From CAVRRZ01 sp963723745 (GTDB lineage Bacteria; Actinomycetota; Actinomycetes; Mycobacteriales; Geodermatophilaceae), in NCBI GenBank assembly GCA_963723745.1, contig CAVRRZ010000001.1, positions 1,116,001 through 1,180,000 on the forward strand: a stretch of 64,000 nt of DNA, given 5' to 3'. The stretch's first letter is position 1, and every line of letters begins with the position of its first letter. The notes below the pieces were generated by a model. It was not told where the DNA came from. It ran no database searches and saw nothing but the letters and a program-made list of their open reading frames with translations. The position numbers and the translations under genes were made by a program. Positions 55,079 through 62,854 of this stretch are shown here, piece after piece.

Positions 55079-55816
55079 TCAGCCTTCCTCGAGAGGCTTC
55101 TGCTGGACCTCGGCATTCATCGCCACGAGATCCGGCCGCTTCCGCAGCAGTGAGACCACCTCTCGCCAGCTGGGCGGACGATCGCCCAGTTCCGCGACGA
55201 CCGCCTCGATAAGCGCGGCGTCGAGCGGTGTGTCCAAAGTGACGCGCAGATCGTCGGCCGGGGGACGGACCACTACCCCTGTGACGCGATAAGCGTCCGG
55301 GTGTGCATAGAGCCCGGACGTGACGTGCGTGCGGTGGTACCCGTGAACTGTCCGGTCAACGCGTCGCAGCGCATCGACGGTGGCGAGTTCGACATCGAGC
55401 CCACGGGGCAGGCTCCGGACCAGGGTCGTGGAGACGTAATCCGTAGCGGCGTCGGCACGCCACAGCGCCACCGTCTGCGAGATCAACGAGGGATCGAGGA
55501 GGGGGCAGTCAGCAGTCAGCCGCACGATCGCGTCACAGGGATGCTGGTCGGCGGCGAGCAGGAAGCGGGAGAGCACGTCGTTCTCCGAACCGCGCACCAC
55601 CTGTACGCCAAGTTCCAGCGCCTCTGTTTCGACGGCGTCGTCCGCCGGGTCCGTGGACGTGGCAACGACCACGGCGTCGATTCCCGCTGCGCCGCCCGCG
55701 GCACGCAGCACCCAACCGAGGACGGATCTCCCCGCTAGGGGGCGGAGCACCTTTCCGGGCAGTCTCGTCGATCCCGTCCGTGCCTGGATGACGGCATTCA
55801 CCCGCGTTCGTGACAA
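55079..55816 (-). CDS. pseF: Pseudaminic acid cytidylyltransferase (SpsF/PseF-like)
   Basis: 245 residues. The nucleotidyltransferase GT-A signature is AVIQARTGSTRLPGKVLRPL, and LTADCPLLDPSLI carries the metal-binding Asp. It activates the sugar to its CMP form. The sequence is closer in style to the SpsF/COG1861 group than to NeuA, so the symbol rests partly on context. First gene of the minus-strand set; it shares a 156-base divergent promoter region with pseB. Confidence 0.8.
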   Translation of the reverse strand: MSRTRVNAVIQARTGSTRLPGKVLRPLAGRSVLGWVLRAAGGAAGIDAVVVATSTDPADDAVETEALELGVQVVRGSENDVLSRFLLAADQHPCDAIVRLTADCPLLDPSLISQTVALWRADAATDYVSTTLVRSLPRGLDVELATVDALRRVDRTVHGYHRTHVTSGLYAHPDAYRVTGVVVRPPADDLRVTLDTPLDAALIEAVVAELGDRPPSWREVVSLLRKRPDLVAMNAEVQQKPLEEG

Positions 55817-55972
55817 AAGGGGCTCCTCGGGGGTTACGGGTCGGGAGTGACTCGGGCGCGACGGTTGCCGCCAGTGACCGTGGCATCATCTCCCGGCAAC
55901 GGGGTGGAGGTTGTCGTGCACAGCCTGTCCCACGAAGTCCTCAGCACGACGTCTCAGCGTGAAGGAGCCGGC
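55817..55972. promoter_or_regulatory. Divergent promoter region of the pseudaminic-acid genes
   Basis: 156 bases between the starts of pseF (minus) and pseB (plus). A GAAGGAG ribosome site for pseB is at 55961-55967. No clear -35/-10 pair was identified; the promoter role follows from the divergent arrangement. Confidence 0.5.
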
Positions 55973-56956
55973 ATGTCCGTCCTTGAGCAGTCCTCGATCC
56001 TGGTGACGGGAGGTACGGGCTCGTTCGGAAAGACGTTCCTTCGCCACGTGCTCGACAAGGAGAACCCGAAGCGACTGGTCGTCTTCAGCCGCGACGAGCT
56101 GAAGCAGCACGAACTCCGCCGGTTCTTCGGCGACGACCCGCGGCTGCGCTGGTTCATCGGCGACATCCGCGACCGCAGCCGTCTCGAGCGCGCAATGCAC
56201 GGCGTGGACTACGTCGTGCACGCGGCCGCCCTCAAGCAGGTGGACACCGCCGAGTACAACCCGTTCGAGTACGTGCAGACCAACGTGTACGGGTCGCAGA
56301 ACGTCATTGAGGCGGCCATCGACCAGGGCGTGCAGAAGGTCGTCGCGCTCTCGACGGACAAGGCGTCCAGCCCGATCAACCTGTACGGGGCCACCAAGCT
56401 GTGCGGCGACCGGATGTTTGTCAGCGCCAACCACTACGCCGCGCACCACCCCACGCGCTTCGCCGTGGTGCGGTACGGCAACGTCATGGGCAGCCGCGGC
56501 AGCGTCATCCCCGTCTTCCGCGACCTCGCCGAGCGCGGGCAGTCGCTGCCCATCACGGACAAGCGCATGACGCGCTTCTGGATCACGCTGCCGCAGGCCG
56601 TCCAGTTCGTGATCGACTCGTTCGACCAGATGCACGGCGGTGAGCTCTACGTCCCGCGGATCCCCAGCATGCGCATTACAGACCTCGCCGAGGCGGTGGC
56701 CCCGGGCTCTCCGATGCACGAGATCGGCATCCGTCCCGGCGAGAAGCTGCACGAGGAGATGATCGCGCCGGACGACTCGCGGCGGACACTTCGACTGGGC
56801 GATCGGTACGTGATCATGCCGTACGTCGCCGGTTGGGGGTACGAGCCGCCCACCGGCGGGGAGCCGGTGGAGGACGGCTGGGCCTACCAGTCGGACAGCA
56901 ACGACCTCTGGCTGAGCGTCGAAGAGCTGCGCGACCTCGTCGACCGGTTCGCCTGA
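55973..56956 (+). CDS. pseB: UDP-GlcNAc 4,6-dehydratase (inverting)
   Basis: 327 residues from ATG 55973, with GAAGGAG six bases before. SDR motifs: TGGTGSFG (12-19), AAALKQVDTAEYNP, the STDKASSPINLYGATK segment with Tyr138 and Lys142, and the C-terminal IRPGEKLHEEM. It inverts C5 while making the 4-keto-6-deoxy sugar, the first pseudaminic-acid step. In contrast to the membrane enzyme at 5510 it is soluble and keeps the Tyr. Confidence 0.94.
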   Translation: MSVLEQSSILVTGGTGSFGKTFLRHVLDKENPKRLVVFSRDELKQHELRRFFGDDPRLRWFIGDIRDRSRLERAMHGVDYVVHAAALKQVDTAEYNPFEYVQTNVYGSQNVIEAAIDQGVQKVVALSTDKASSPINLYGATKLCGDRMFVSANHYAAHHPTRFAVVRYGNVMGSRGSVIPVFRDLAERGQSLPITDKRMTRFWITLPQAVQFVIDSFDQMHGGELYVPRIPSMRITDLAEAVAPGSPMHEIGIRPGEKLHEEMIAPDDSRRTLRLGDRYVIMPYVAGWGYEPPTGGEPVEDGWAYQSDSNDLWLSVEELRDLVDRFA

Positions 56957-56970
56957 GCCGGGGGTTGTCG

Positions 56971-58098
56971 GTGCTTCCGTACGGTCGCCAATCCATGGAC
57001 GACGACGACGTCGAGGCCGTTGTCCAGGTCCTCCGTAGTGACTGGCTCACCACGGGGCCTGCCGTCGAGGCCTTCGAGCGCGACCTCGCCTTCCACGCCG
57101 GCGGAGTGCCCGCCGTGTCGGTCACTTCGGGCACGGCCGCTCTGCACGTGGCCTACGCCGCGGCGGAGGTCGGACCCGGCGACGAGGTGGTCAGCAGTCC
57201 CCTGACCTTCGTCGCCACCGCGGCAGCGGCGACGCTCCTGGGAGCCACGGTGGTGTTCGCCGACGTCGATGAGGACACGGGCAACCTGGACCCGGCGGCG
57301 GCAGACGCGGCCGCGACGTCGCGCACCAAGGTGATCGCGACAGTCGACTACGCCGGGCTTCCCGGGGAGATGGACGCCCTCGCGAAAGTCGCCTCCAGCG
57401 CAGGGGCACTACTGTTGGAGGATGCCGCCCACTCGATCGGCGGGCTCTGGCACGGCCGGCCAGTCGGCACACTGGCTGACCTGACGACGTTCTCTTTCTT
57501 CCCGACGAAGAACCTCACGACCGCCGAGGGTGGCGCGGTGGTCAGCCCGCACAGCGATGTCGTGGAACGTGCCCGAAGGTTCAAGAACCACGGCCTGGTG
57601 CGGGACCGGGCGCTTCAACGCACGCCGGACGAGGGGCCGTGGCATCAGGAGGTGCACTCCTTCGGGTTGAACTACCGACTCCCCGATGTGCTGTGCGCGT
57701 TGGGGTCCTCGCAGCTGCGTCGGCTGCCCCGATTCGTTCGGCGCCGCGCGGAGATCCACGCCCGCTACGACGCAGGCCTGGCCGACGTCCCTGGTGTTCG
57801 CACACCGGCGAGGCGTCCGGGGGTCGAGCCGGCATGGCACCTCTACCCGCTGCGGGTGCGTGACGGTCGCCGCCGCGAACTGTTCGAGCACCTGAGGGCC
57901 GCCGGCATCGGGGTGCAGGTCAACTACATCCCCGCCTACTGGCACCCCGTGTTCGAGGACCTCGGCTATCAACGGGGGATGTGCCCGAACGCCGAGGCCT
58001 ACTACAGTGAGGAGATCTCGCTTCCGCTGTACGCCGACCTGACCGATGCGCAAGTGGACTTGGTCATCGAACGGACCCGCGCCTTCTTCGGCGCCTGA
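56971..58098 (+). CDS. pseC: UDP-4-amino-4,6-dideoxy-N-acetyl-altrosamine transaminase
   Basis: 375 residues from GTG 56971; TTG 56965 is an alternative, with a GGGGG stretch just upstream. DegT family: VTSGTAALHVAYAA, the PLP-ring Asp in LLEDAAHSIGG (Asp151), and Lys180 in FSFFPTKNLTTAEGG. The C-terminal QVNYIPAYWHPVFEDLGY is typical of PseC. It aminates the PseB product at C4. Fourteen bases separate it from pseB. Confidence 0.93.
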   Translation: MLPYGRQSMDDDDVEAVVQVLRSDWLTTGPAVEAFERDLAFHAGGVPAVSVTSGTAALHVAYAAAEVGPGDEVVSSPLTFVATAAAATLLGATVVFADVDEDTGNLDPAAADAAATSRTKVIATVDYAGLPGEMDALAKVASSAGALLLEDAAHSIGGLWHGRPVGTLADLTTFSFFPTKNLTTAEGGAVVSPHSDVVERARRFKNHGLVRDRALQRTPDEGPWHQEVHSFGLNYRLPDVLCALGSSQLRRLPRFVRRRAEIHARYDAGLADVPGVRTPARRPGVEPAWHLYPLRVRDGRRRELFEHLRAAGIGVQVNYIPAYWHPVFEDLGYQRGMCPNAEAYYSEEISLPLYADLTDAQVDLVIERTRAFFGA

Positions 58099-58114
58099 AC
58101 CCCCGCGGTTGTCC

Positions 58115-58151
58115 CGCCGGCTCCACGGCCACTCCTGCCGTGGGGCCGGCG
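58115..58151 (+). terminator. Hairpin terminator after pseC
   Basis: CGCCGGCTCCACGGC (58115-58129) pairs with GCCGTGGGGCCGGCG (58137-58151), all but one position (a G-U pair in RNA), with a seven-base loop. It starts 17 bases after the pseC stop. Confidence 0.78.
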
Positions 58152-58335
58152 ACAGTCGCTAGGGATGGGGCACACACCTCTACCCAGGTCTGAATCGTCG
58201 GCTGCGCGGAGCATCCGGACGTGGACAGCCCAGCCTCATGCGACAGCGCCGTCGGCCCAGCTCTTGTCGTTCCTGTGTAACGACTCGGCGCGTTGTGCCG
58301 TGTGTGTTCCGTGTCCCGCACCGCTGGGGGAAGCG

Positions 58336-59130
58336 TCACCTGGTGGCGGTGGCAGGTTGAACGACCGGGATCAACTCGGACGCCATGAACTTGTGGCCAG
58401 CATCGGTCGGCGAGATGCCGTCGGCGGCGACGTGCCCGGCTGGCTCAGCAAACCAGCCGTCGGCCAGTGGGTCGACGAAGGTGGCGCCAGCCGTGGCGGC
58501 TGCCTCTTGCACCGCGTCGCGCAGCGTATACAAGTCCATCGGTATCTCGGCGTTGCTCCATGCCGGCCCCACGACCACCAGCTGCGTGTCGGGCGCCGTG
58601 GATCGGATCGCGTCGAATGTCTCGGCGGCGCCTTCGGCGACGGCAGAGGCCGTCGCGCCGAGGTCGTTGCGGCTGCCGAAGACGATCGTGATGTCCGCCT
58701 CGGGCACCGGGTTGGCCGTCGCGATGTCCGCGAAGTCTTGACCGGTGAGCCCGAGAGCTTCGAACCCCGCCATTGAGACCGCGTGCAGCTGGAGCTCGCC
58801 GTCGATCGCTGCGGCGAGCCGCGCCGGCCATCCGCGCTCGCCGGCGCCACCCTCGGACGATCCAGCCGAGTAGCCGTCGCCGTACACGGCCACTACGGGC
58901 GGTTCCGCTGCCGGCGACGAGGTCGGGGCAGGCTCCTGCGTACTCGTCGATACTGCGCCGGACGGCGTTGCGCCGGACGCGCTGGTCGTGGCCCGCGAGG
59001 CGACGAGCGAGGGCTCAGCGTGCACGTCCTCGGACTGCATTGCCATGTGGGTGAACAACGCCGTGTTCGCCAGCGCCAGGGTGACGAGCGCGGCAATGGC
59101 CGACTTGGGCGGGCGTTCGAGTCCGAGCAC
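58336..59130 (-). CDS. Secreted SGNH/GDSL-type hydrolase
   Basis: 264 residues. The N-terminal hydrophobic segment SAIAALVTLALANTALFTHM is a signal anchor, followed by a Ser/Thr/Pro-rich linker. Catalytic blocks: VAVYGDGYSAGS (nucleophile Ser), IVFGSRNDLG (block III, with Asn) and DGISPTDAGHKFMA (Asp/His). Such enzymes are esterases, often deacetylating surface glycans. Its neighbours are polysaccharide genes, and the acyltransferase at 43803 could provide the substrate. Confidence 0.85.
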   Translation of the reverse strand: MLGLERPPKSAIAALVTLALANTALFTHMAMQSEDVHAEPSLVASRATTSASGATPSGAVSTSTQEPAPTSSPAAEPPVVAVYGDGYSAGSSEGGAGERGWPARLAAAIDGELQLHAVSMAGFEALGLTGQDFADIATANPVPEADITIVFGSRNDLGATASAVAEGAAETFDAIRSTAPDTQLVVVGPAWSNAEIPMDLYTLRDAVQEAAATAGATFVDPLADGWFAEPAGHVAADGISPTDAGHKFMASELIPVVQPATATR

Positions 59131-59193
59131 GATCCGAACCTACCGTGGGTGAGGGGGGCTGCACGATGGGTGAGAAGAGAGTTTCTGTCCGGG

Positions 59194-59847
59194 TCAGCGC
59201 TTGCGCGTGGCCGCCAGGGACGGCGGCGGCGGCGGCAGGGCATAGCCGCCGGGTCGCTCGTCGAGTGGTAGGGCGGTCGGTGCCGGAGCGAACAGCACCT
59301 CGGCAAGAGGCTGGAGCTTACGCGCGATACGCGCGGCCACTTGCTCGTGGATGTTGCCGGACTGGCCGATCGGGTCGAAGACATCGTCGGCCTCCACCGG
59401 CCGACGTCGGGCCCGACCGGCGTTGAGTCGCTCCGCCAGTTCGGCGGCGCGCTGGCCGAGTGGCAGCTGCCGGATGCCGGTCAGGTCGGCACCGGACAGG
59501 AGGTCGGCCGCTTCAGGCAGCGTGAAAGTCCGGCGCAGCGCCCGCGGGGCCTGGGCGAGGACGAGCCGACGATGCCGCCGCGTCATCGTCAGAATGAGAT
59601 CCGCGCCGTAGACCATGGCCGGGGTGACGGTTCGTGCGGTGAAACCCGCCGGGTCGCCGCCAAGCTTGTGCAGGGCGGCGGCGCTGCGCGCGTCCATGCC
59701 TTTGCCGTCGAGCGCCTCGGTTCCCGCGCTGCGGACATGCACGGCAGCAGCGCCGGGTCCGAGGGCGTCCTCGGCCAGCGCGGCGGCCAGCCGCTCGGCG
59801 AGTGGGGACCGGCAGATGTTGCCCGTGCAGACGAACAGAAGACGCAT
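59194..59847 (-). CDS. Low-molecular-weight protein-tyrosine phosphatase
   Basis: 217 residues. The P-loop CTGNICRS is at 7-14, and VFDPIGQSGN holds the general acid. The family's middle segment ADLLSGADLTGIRQLPLG is present, and a proline-rich tail (LPPPPPSLAATRKR) ends it. It is the intact version of the broken gene at 42803. It likely dephosphorylates the tyrosine cluster of the BY-kinase. Divergent from the sugar transferase at 60137. Confidence 0.92.
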   Translation of the reverse strand: MRLLFVCTGNICRSPLAERLAAALAEDALGPGAAAVHVRSAGTEALDGKGMDARSAAALHKLGGDPAGFTARTVTPAMVYGADLILTMTRRHRRLVLAQAPRALRRTFTLPEAADLLSGADLTGIRQLPLGQRAAELAERLNAGRARRRPVEADDVFDPIGQSGNIHEQVAARIARKLQPLAEVLFAPAPTALPLDERPGGYALPPPPPSLAATRKR

Positions 59848-60136
59848 ACCCGGACGTTAAGAGCAGCAAGCGCCAAGTCGGAGGAGGTCATCGGCGCGCC
59901 GGCCCCACTGGTTCTGGTGAGCAACGTGTGACAACACCGTCGGTGGAGCGCCGGCACAGCAACGGCGATGCGATGGACCGCCGTTCGTCTGCCACCCCCG
60001 CAACCTGGGCGTTGTTTCATCCCCTGCGTTCCAGCCGCCACAGACGCAACAGCGCGTGACCGTCGGGACAGCGGAGTTTCGATAGAAATGCCGTGCGGAC
60101 GCATTGCCGCGTCGATCGCACGGGGGTGGGGGTCGC

Positions 60137-61678
60137 TTGAGCGCAACAATGGATGTCACGTCCGCGGCTGAGCGATGGGACGACCTCGTGCCGGCGCCGC
60201 TGTCGCAGAGTGGCCGGAGCGCTCTGGCTGCTATCCCGCCGCTCCCGGGTGATGCAAGCACCACGGGGCGTGACTGGCGGCGGGCCTATGTTCGCCGACT
60301 GATCGTCGGCGACCTGCTCTGCTCTCTCGTGGCGGTGGGTGTCGGCCTCGTCGTCAGCTTCGGTATCGGTGCATCGTCGGAGACGGTCCAGGTCGCGGCC
60401 CTCTGGGTCGCCTGCTGCCTGCCGCTGATCTGGCCCCTGTCGATGCTGCTGGCCGGCACCTACGACCAGCGGTTCCTTTGGGTGGGCGCAGACGAGTTCT
60501 GTCGCGTGTTCTGGGCCGCCACGATGCTGTTGGCCGCGGTCGGCACGATCAGCTGGGCGCTGAAGCTGGAAGTGGCACGCGGGTTCGTCGTCGTCACGCT
60601 GCCACTGGTCATGGTGCTCACTGTGCTGAGCCGTTTCGCGCACCGGCGCTGGCTGCGGCTGCGCCGCAGCCAAGGTCGCTTTCCCATGAACATCGTGCTC
60701 GTCGGCGAAGCCGAGGGACTGCACAGCTTGCAGCGGCGGATCGAGCGGATGGCGTATCTAGGCTACCGCGTCCTCGGCTGCTGCGTGCTCGACGACGGGG
60801 ACCGCCGAGCGGTCTTGGCGGCCGGTTCGCTGCCCGTTCTCGGTGACATCTCGGAGACGGCGAGCGTCGTCCGGCGGTACGGAGCGGACGCCGTGGTGGC
60901 GCTGCCGGCGGGGAATCTGAGTGGTGACCAGCTGCGCCGCCTCGGGTGGGCTCTTGAGGACACGGACGCCGACCTCATGCTGGTCCCCGCGGTGACCGAG
61001 ATCGTCGCCCCGCGGGTTCGGTTGCGTCCGCAGTTCGGGCTGGCCAGCCTCCTCGTCGAGCGCTCGAACGCGGCCGGCGCTCCGAGGCTGGTGAAGGCTG
61101 CGCTCGACCGGACCATCGCCGTTCTCGCCGTCCTCCTCCTCTCGTGGGCCTTCATCGGTATCGCCCTGTGCATCAAGGCCACGAGCCGCGGGCCGGTGTT
61201 CTTCGGTCATGAGCGGATCGGGAAGGACGGTCGGCCGTTCCGGATGCTGAAGTTCCGCAGCATGTACACCGGGGCGCACGAGGAGTTCGACGCGCTCCAG
61301 GACCTCAGCGACGGCAATGCCGTGCAGTTCAAGATGCGCCGCGACCCTCGGGTGACGCCAATCGGGCGCTTCCTGCGGCGCTTCTCCGTCGACGAGCTGC
61401 CGCAGTTGTTCAACGTGGCCGGCGGCAGCATGTCGCTCGTCGGCCCGCGCCCGCACGTCACCCGCGAGGTCGAGCAGTACGACGAGGACATGCGCCGCCG
61501 CCTGGTCGTCAAACCCGGCATGACGGGCCTGTGGCAGGTGAGCGGTCGCTCGGACCTTTCCTGGGAGGACTCGGTCCGGGTCGACGTGCGCTACGTCGAG
61601 AACTGGTCGCTGCCGCTGGACCTGATGATCATCGCCAAGACGGTTCGTGCCGTGCTCAAGGGCTCGGGTGCGTACTGA
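60137..61678 (+). CDS. WcaJ-type undecaprenyl-phosphate sugar transferase (full length)
   Basis: About 513 residues. TTG 60137 has a G-rich site upstream; ATG 60149 is an alternative. Four to five membrane helices lie in residues 50-175, a Rossmann-like CoA-binding domain follows (NIVLVGEAEGLHSLQRRIER), then one more helix and the catalytic C-terminus: KFRSMYTG, FSVDELPQLFNVAGGSMS, LVGPRPHVTREVE, GMTGLWQVSGRSDLSWED. It begins a repeat unit by moving a sugar phosphate to undecaprenyl phosphate, usually glucose or galactose. The copy at 35700 is a decayed paralogue. Confidence 0.93.
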   Translation: MSATMDVTSAAERWDDLVPAPLSQSGRSALAAIPPLPGDASTTGRDWRRAYVRRLIVGDLLCSLVAVGVGLVVSFGIGASSETVQVAALWVACCLPLIWPLSMLLAGTYDQRFLWVGADEFCRVFWAATMLLAAVGTISWALKLEVARGFVVVTLPLVMVLTVLSRFAHRRWLRLRRSQGRFPMNIVLVGEAEGLHSLQRRIERMAYLGYRVLGCCVLDDGDRRAVLAAGSLPVLGDISETASVVRRYGADAVVALPAGNLSGDQLRRLGWALEDTDADLMLVPAVTEIVAPRVRLRPQFGLASLLVERSNAAGAPRLVKAALDRTIAVLAVLLLSWAFIGIALCIKATSRGPVFFGHERIGKDGRPFRMLKFRSMYTGAHEEFDALQDLSDGNAVQFKMRRDPRVTPIGRFLRRFSVDELPQLFNVAGGSMSLVGPRPHVTREVEQYDEDMRRRLVVKPGMTGLWQVSGRSDLSWEDSVRVDVRYVENWSLPLDLMIIAKTVRAVLKGSGAY

Positions 61679-61768
61679 CCGGGACCCGGCTGGTGCCCTT
61701 CACCCGGGTGAGGCTCCCGGGATGGATGTGACGGAGCGGTTCCGTCAGTCCGTCCGGCTGCCGATGAC

Positions 61769-62665
61769 ATGAACGTGTGGTTCTGGATCGTCGGTGGACT
61801 CGCCGTCTGGCTGGGCGTCGCGGCGCTAGTCGCCGTGATCTTCGGTCGTGGGGTGCGCCTGGCCGACGAGAGGTCCTTCGGTACCGGCGCCAGCTCCACC
61901 CCGTCCGCCCCGGCCGGATCCCGGGTGACCGGCGGCGCTGCGGTACGACGTCGTCGGCGCGCGGTGCCCCTGCCGACCGTCGGACTGGTGCTCATGGTCA
62001 TCGCCCTCGGCCTGGAGACCGCCGGCTTCGTCACCCAGCTCACCGGAGTCCGTGGCACGGTGGCCGTCGCCCTCTCGATGGACGGGCCGCACTCGATCCC
62101 GCGGCTGTTCGTCGCGGCGGTCTTCGCCGCGGCGGCTCTGGCCGCGGTGGCGGGAGCGGTGGCCGATCCGGCGCGGCGGTCCTGGTGGCTGGCCGTCGGA
62201 CTGGTCGCGGGCCTCATCGCGGCCATCAAGGCCGGCAACACGGTGCACTCATCAGCGATGACCGCGGTGTCGGAGGTCCTGGGACGGCCGACGGCGGTGC
62301 TGCTCACCGCAGTCCTCGCCGCCCTGGTGCTCGGGGGTCTCTGGTGGCTCAGCCGGCATGACCGGCGCGACCGTCGCCGCGTCCTGGGTGCGCTGTCGCT
62401 CTACGCTGTCGGTTCCGTCGCCCTGTCCGCGGTCGCGGAGGGGATCGGCGACGAGCTGTGGACCCTCACCGCCACCTTCGTGGAGGAGTCGTTCGAGGCG
62501 GTCGGCGGCGTCGCGTACCTCCTCGCCGTGCTTGTGGGTGTGGCTCCGCACCTCGTCCTGCCACGGGCCTGGCCGCTGCGCCGTCAGACCGACGTGCTGG
62601 CCAAGGAGCAGACCGATCAGCTGCTGGGTGCAGCCGCTCGGACCGAGCTGCCCCGGCACGGCTGA
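61769..62665 (+). CDS. Polytopic membrane protein of unknown function
   Basis: 298 residues, seven to eight membrane helices (FWIVGGLAVWLGVAALVAVI, TVGLVLMVIALGLETAGFV, LFVAAVFAAAALAAVAGAV, AVLLTAVLAALVLGGLWWL). The N-terminal GRGVRLADERSFGTG is shared with the small protein at 43530. No enzyme motif seen. It follows the initiating transferase by 90 bases and may be co-transcribed; a role in glycan display is only inferred. Confidence 0.75.
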   Translation: MNVWFWIVGGLAVWLGVAALVAVIFGRGVRLADERSFGTGASSTPSAPAGSRVTGGAAVRRRRRAVPLPTVGLVLMVIALGLETAGFVTQLTGVRGTVAVALSMDGPHSIPRLFVAAVFAAAALAAVAGAVADPARRSWWLAVGLVAGLIAAIKAGNTVHSSAMTAVSEVLGRPTAVLLTAVLAALVLGGLWWLSRHDRRDRRRVLGALSLYAVGSVALSAVAEGIGDELWTLTATFVEESFEAVGGVAYLLAVLVGVAPHLVLPRAWPLRRQTDVLAKEQTDQLLGAAARTELPRHG

Positions 62666-62854
62666 CGCGCCTCGGGAGCGCCGGAATCCGGCGGCCGGTG
62701 GTCGGCGGGCGCCGCTCGGGAGGGGGCAACACTCGCCACTTTCGTCACGGCAGCCGCCCGTAACGCCGGAGCCCCATCCCCGTTCGAGTCGTACCGCGGG
62801 ATCGCCGCAACCGGTCCTAGCCTCCGAGATCGACACAACTCTGAAGGGACGAGC

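Noticed and set aside
54044..55153. A 369-codon plus-strand open frame
   Set aside because: Antisense to pseG and pseF, which carry all family motifs.
55079..55816. Calling the cytidylyltransferase NeuA (sialic acid)
   Set aside because: No UDP-GlcNAc 2-epimerase or NeuC-like gene is present; the surrounding six-step set is that of pseudaminic acid.
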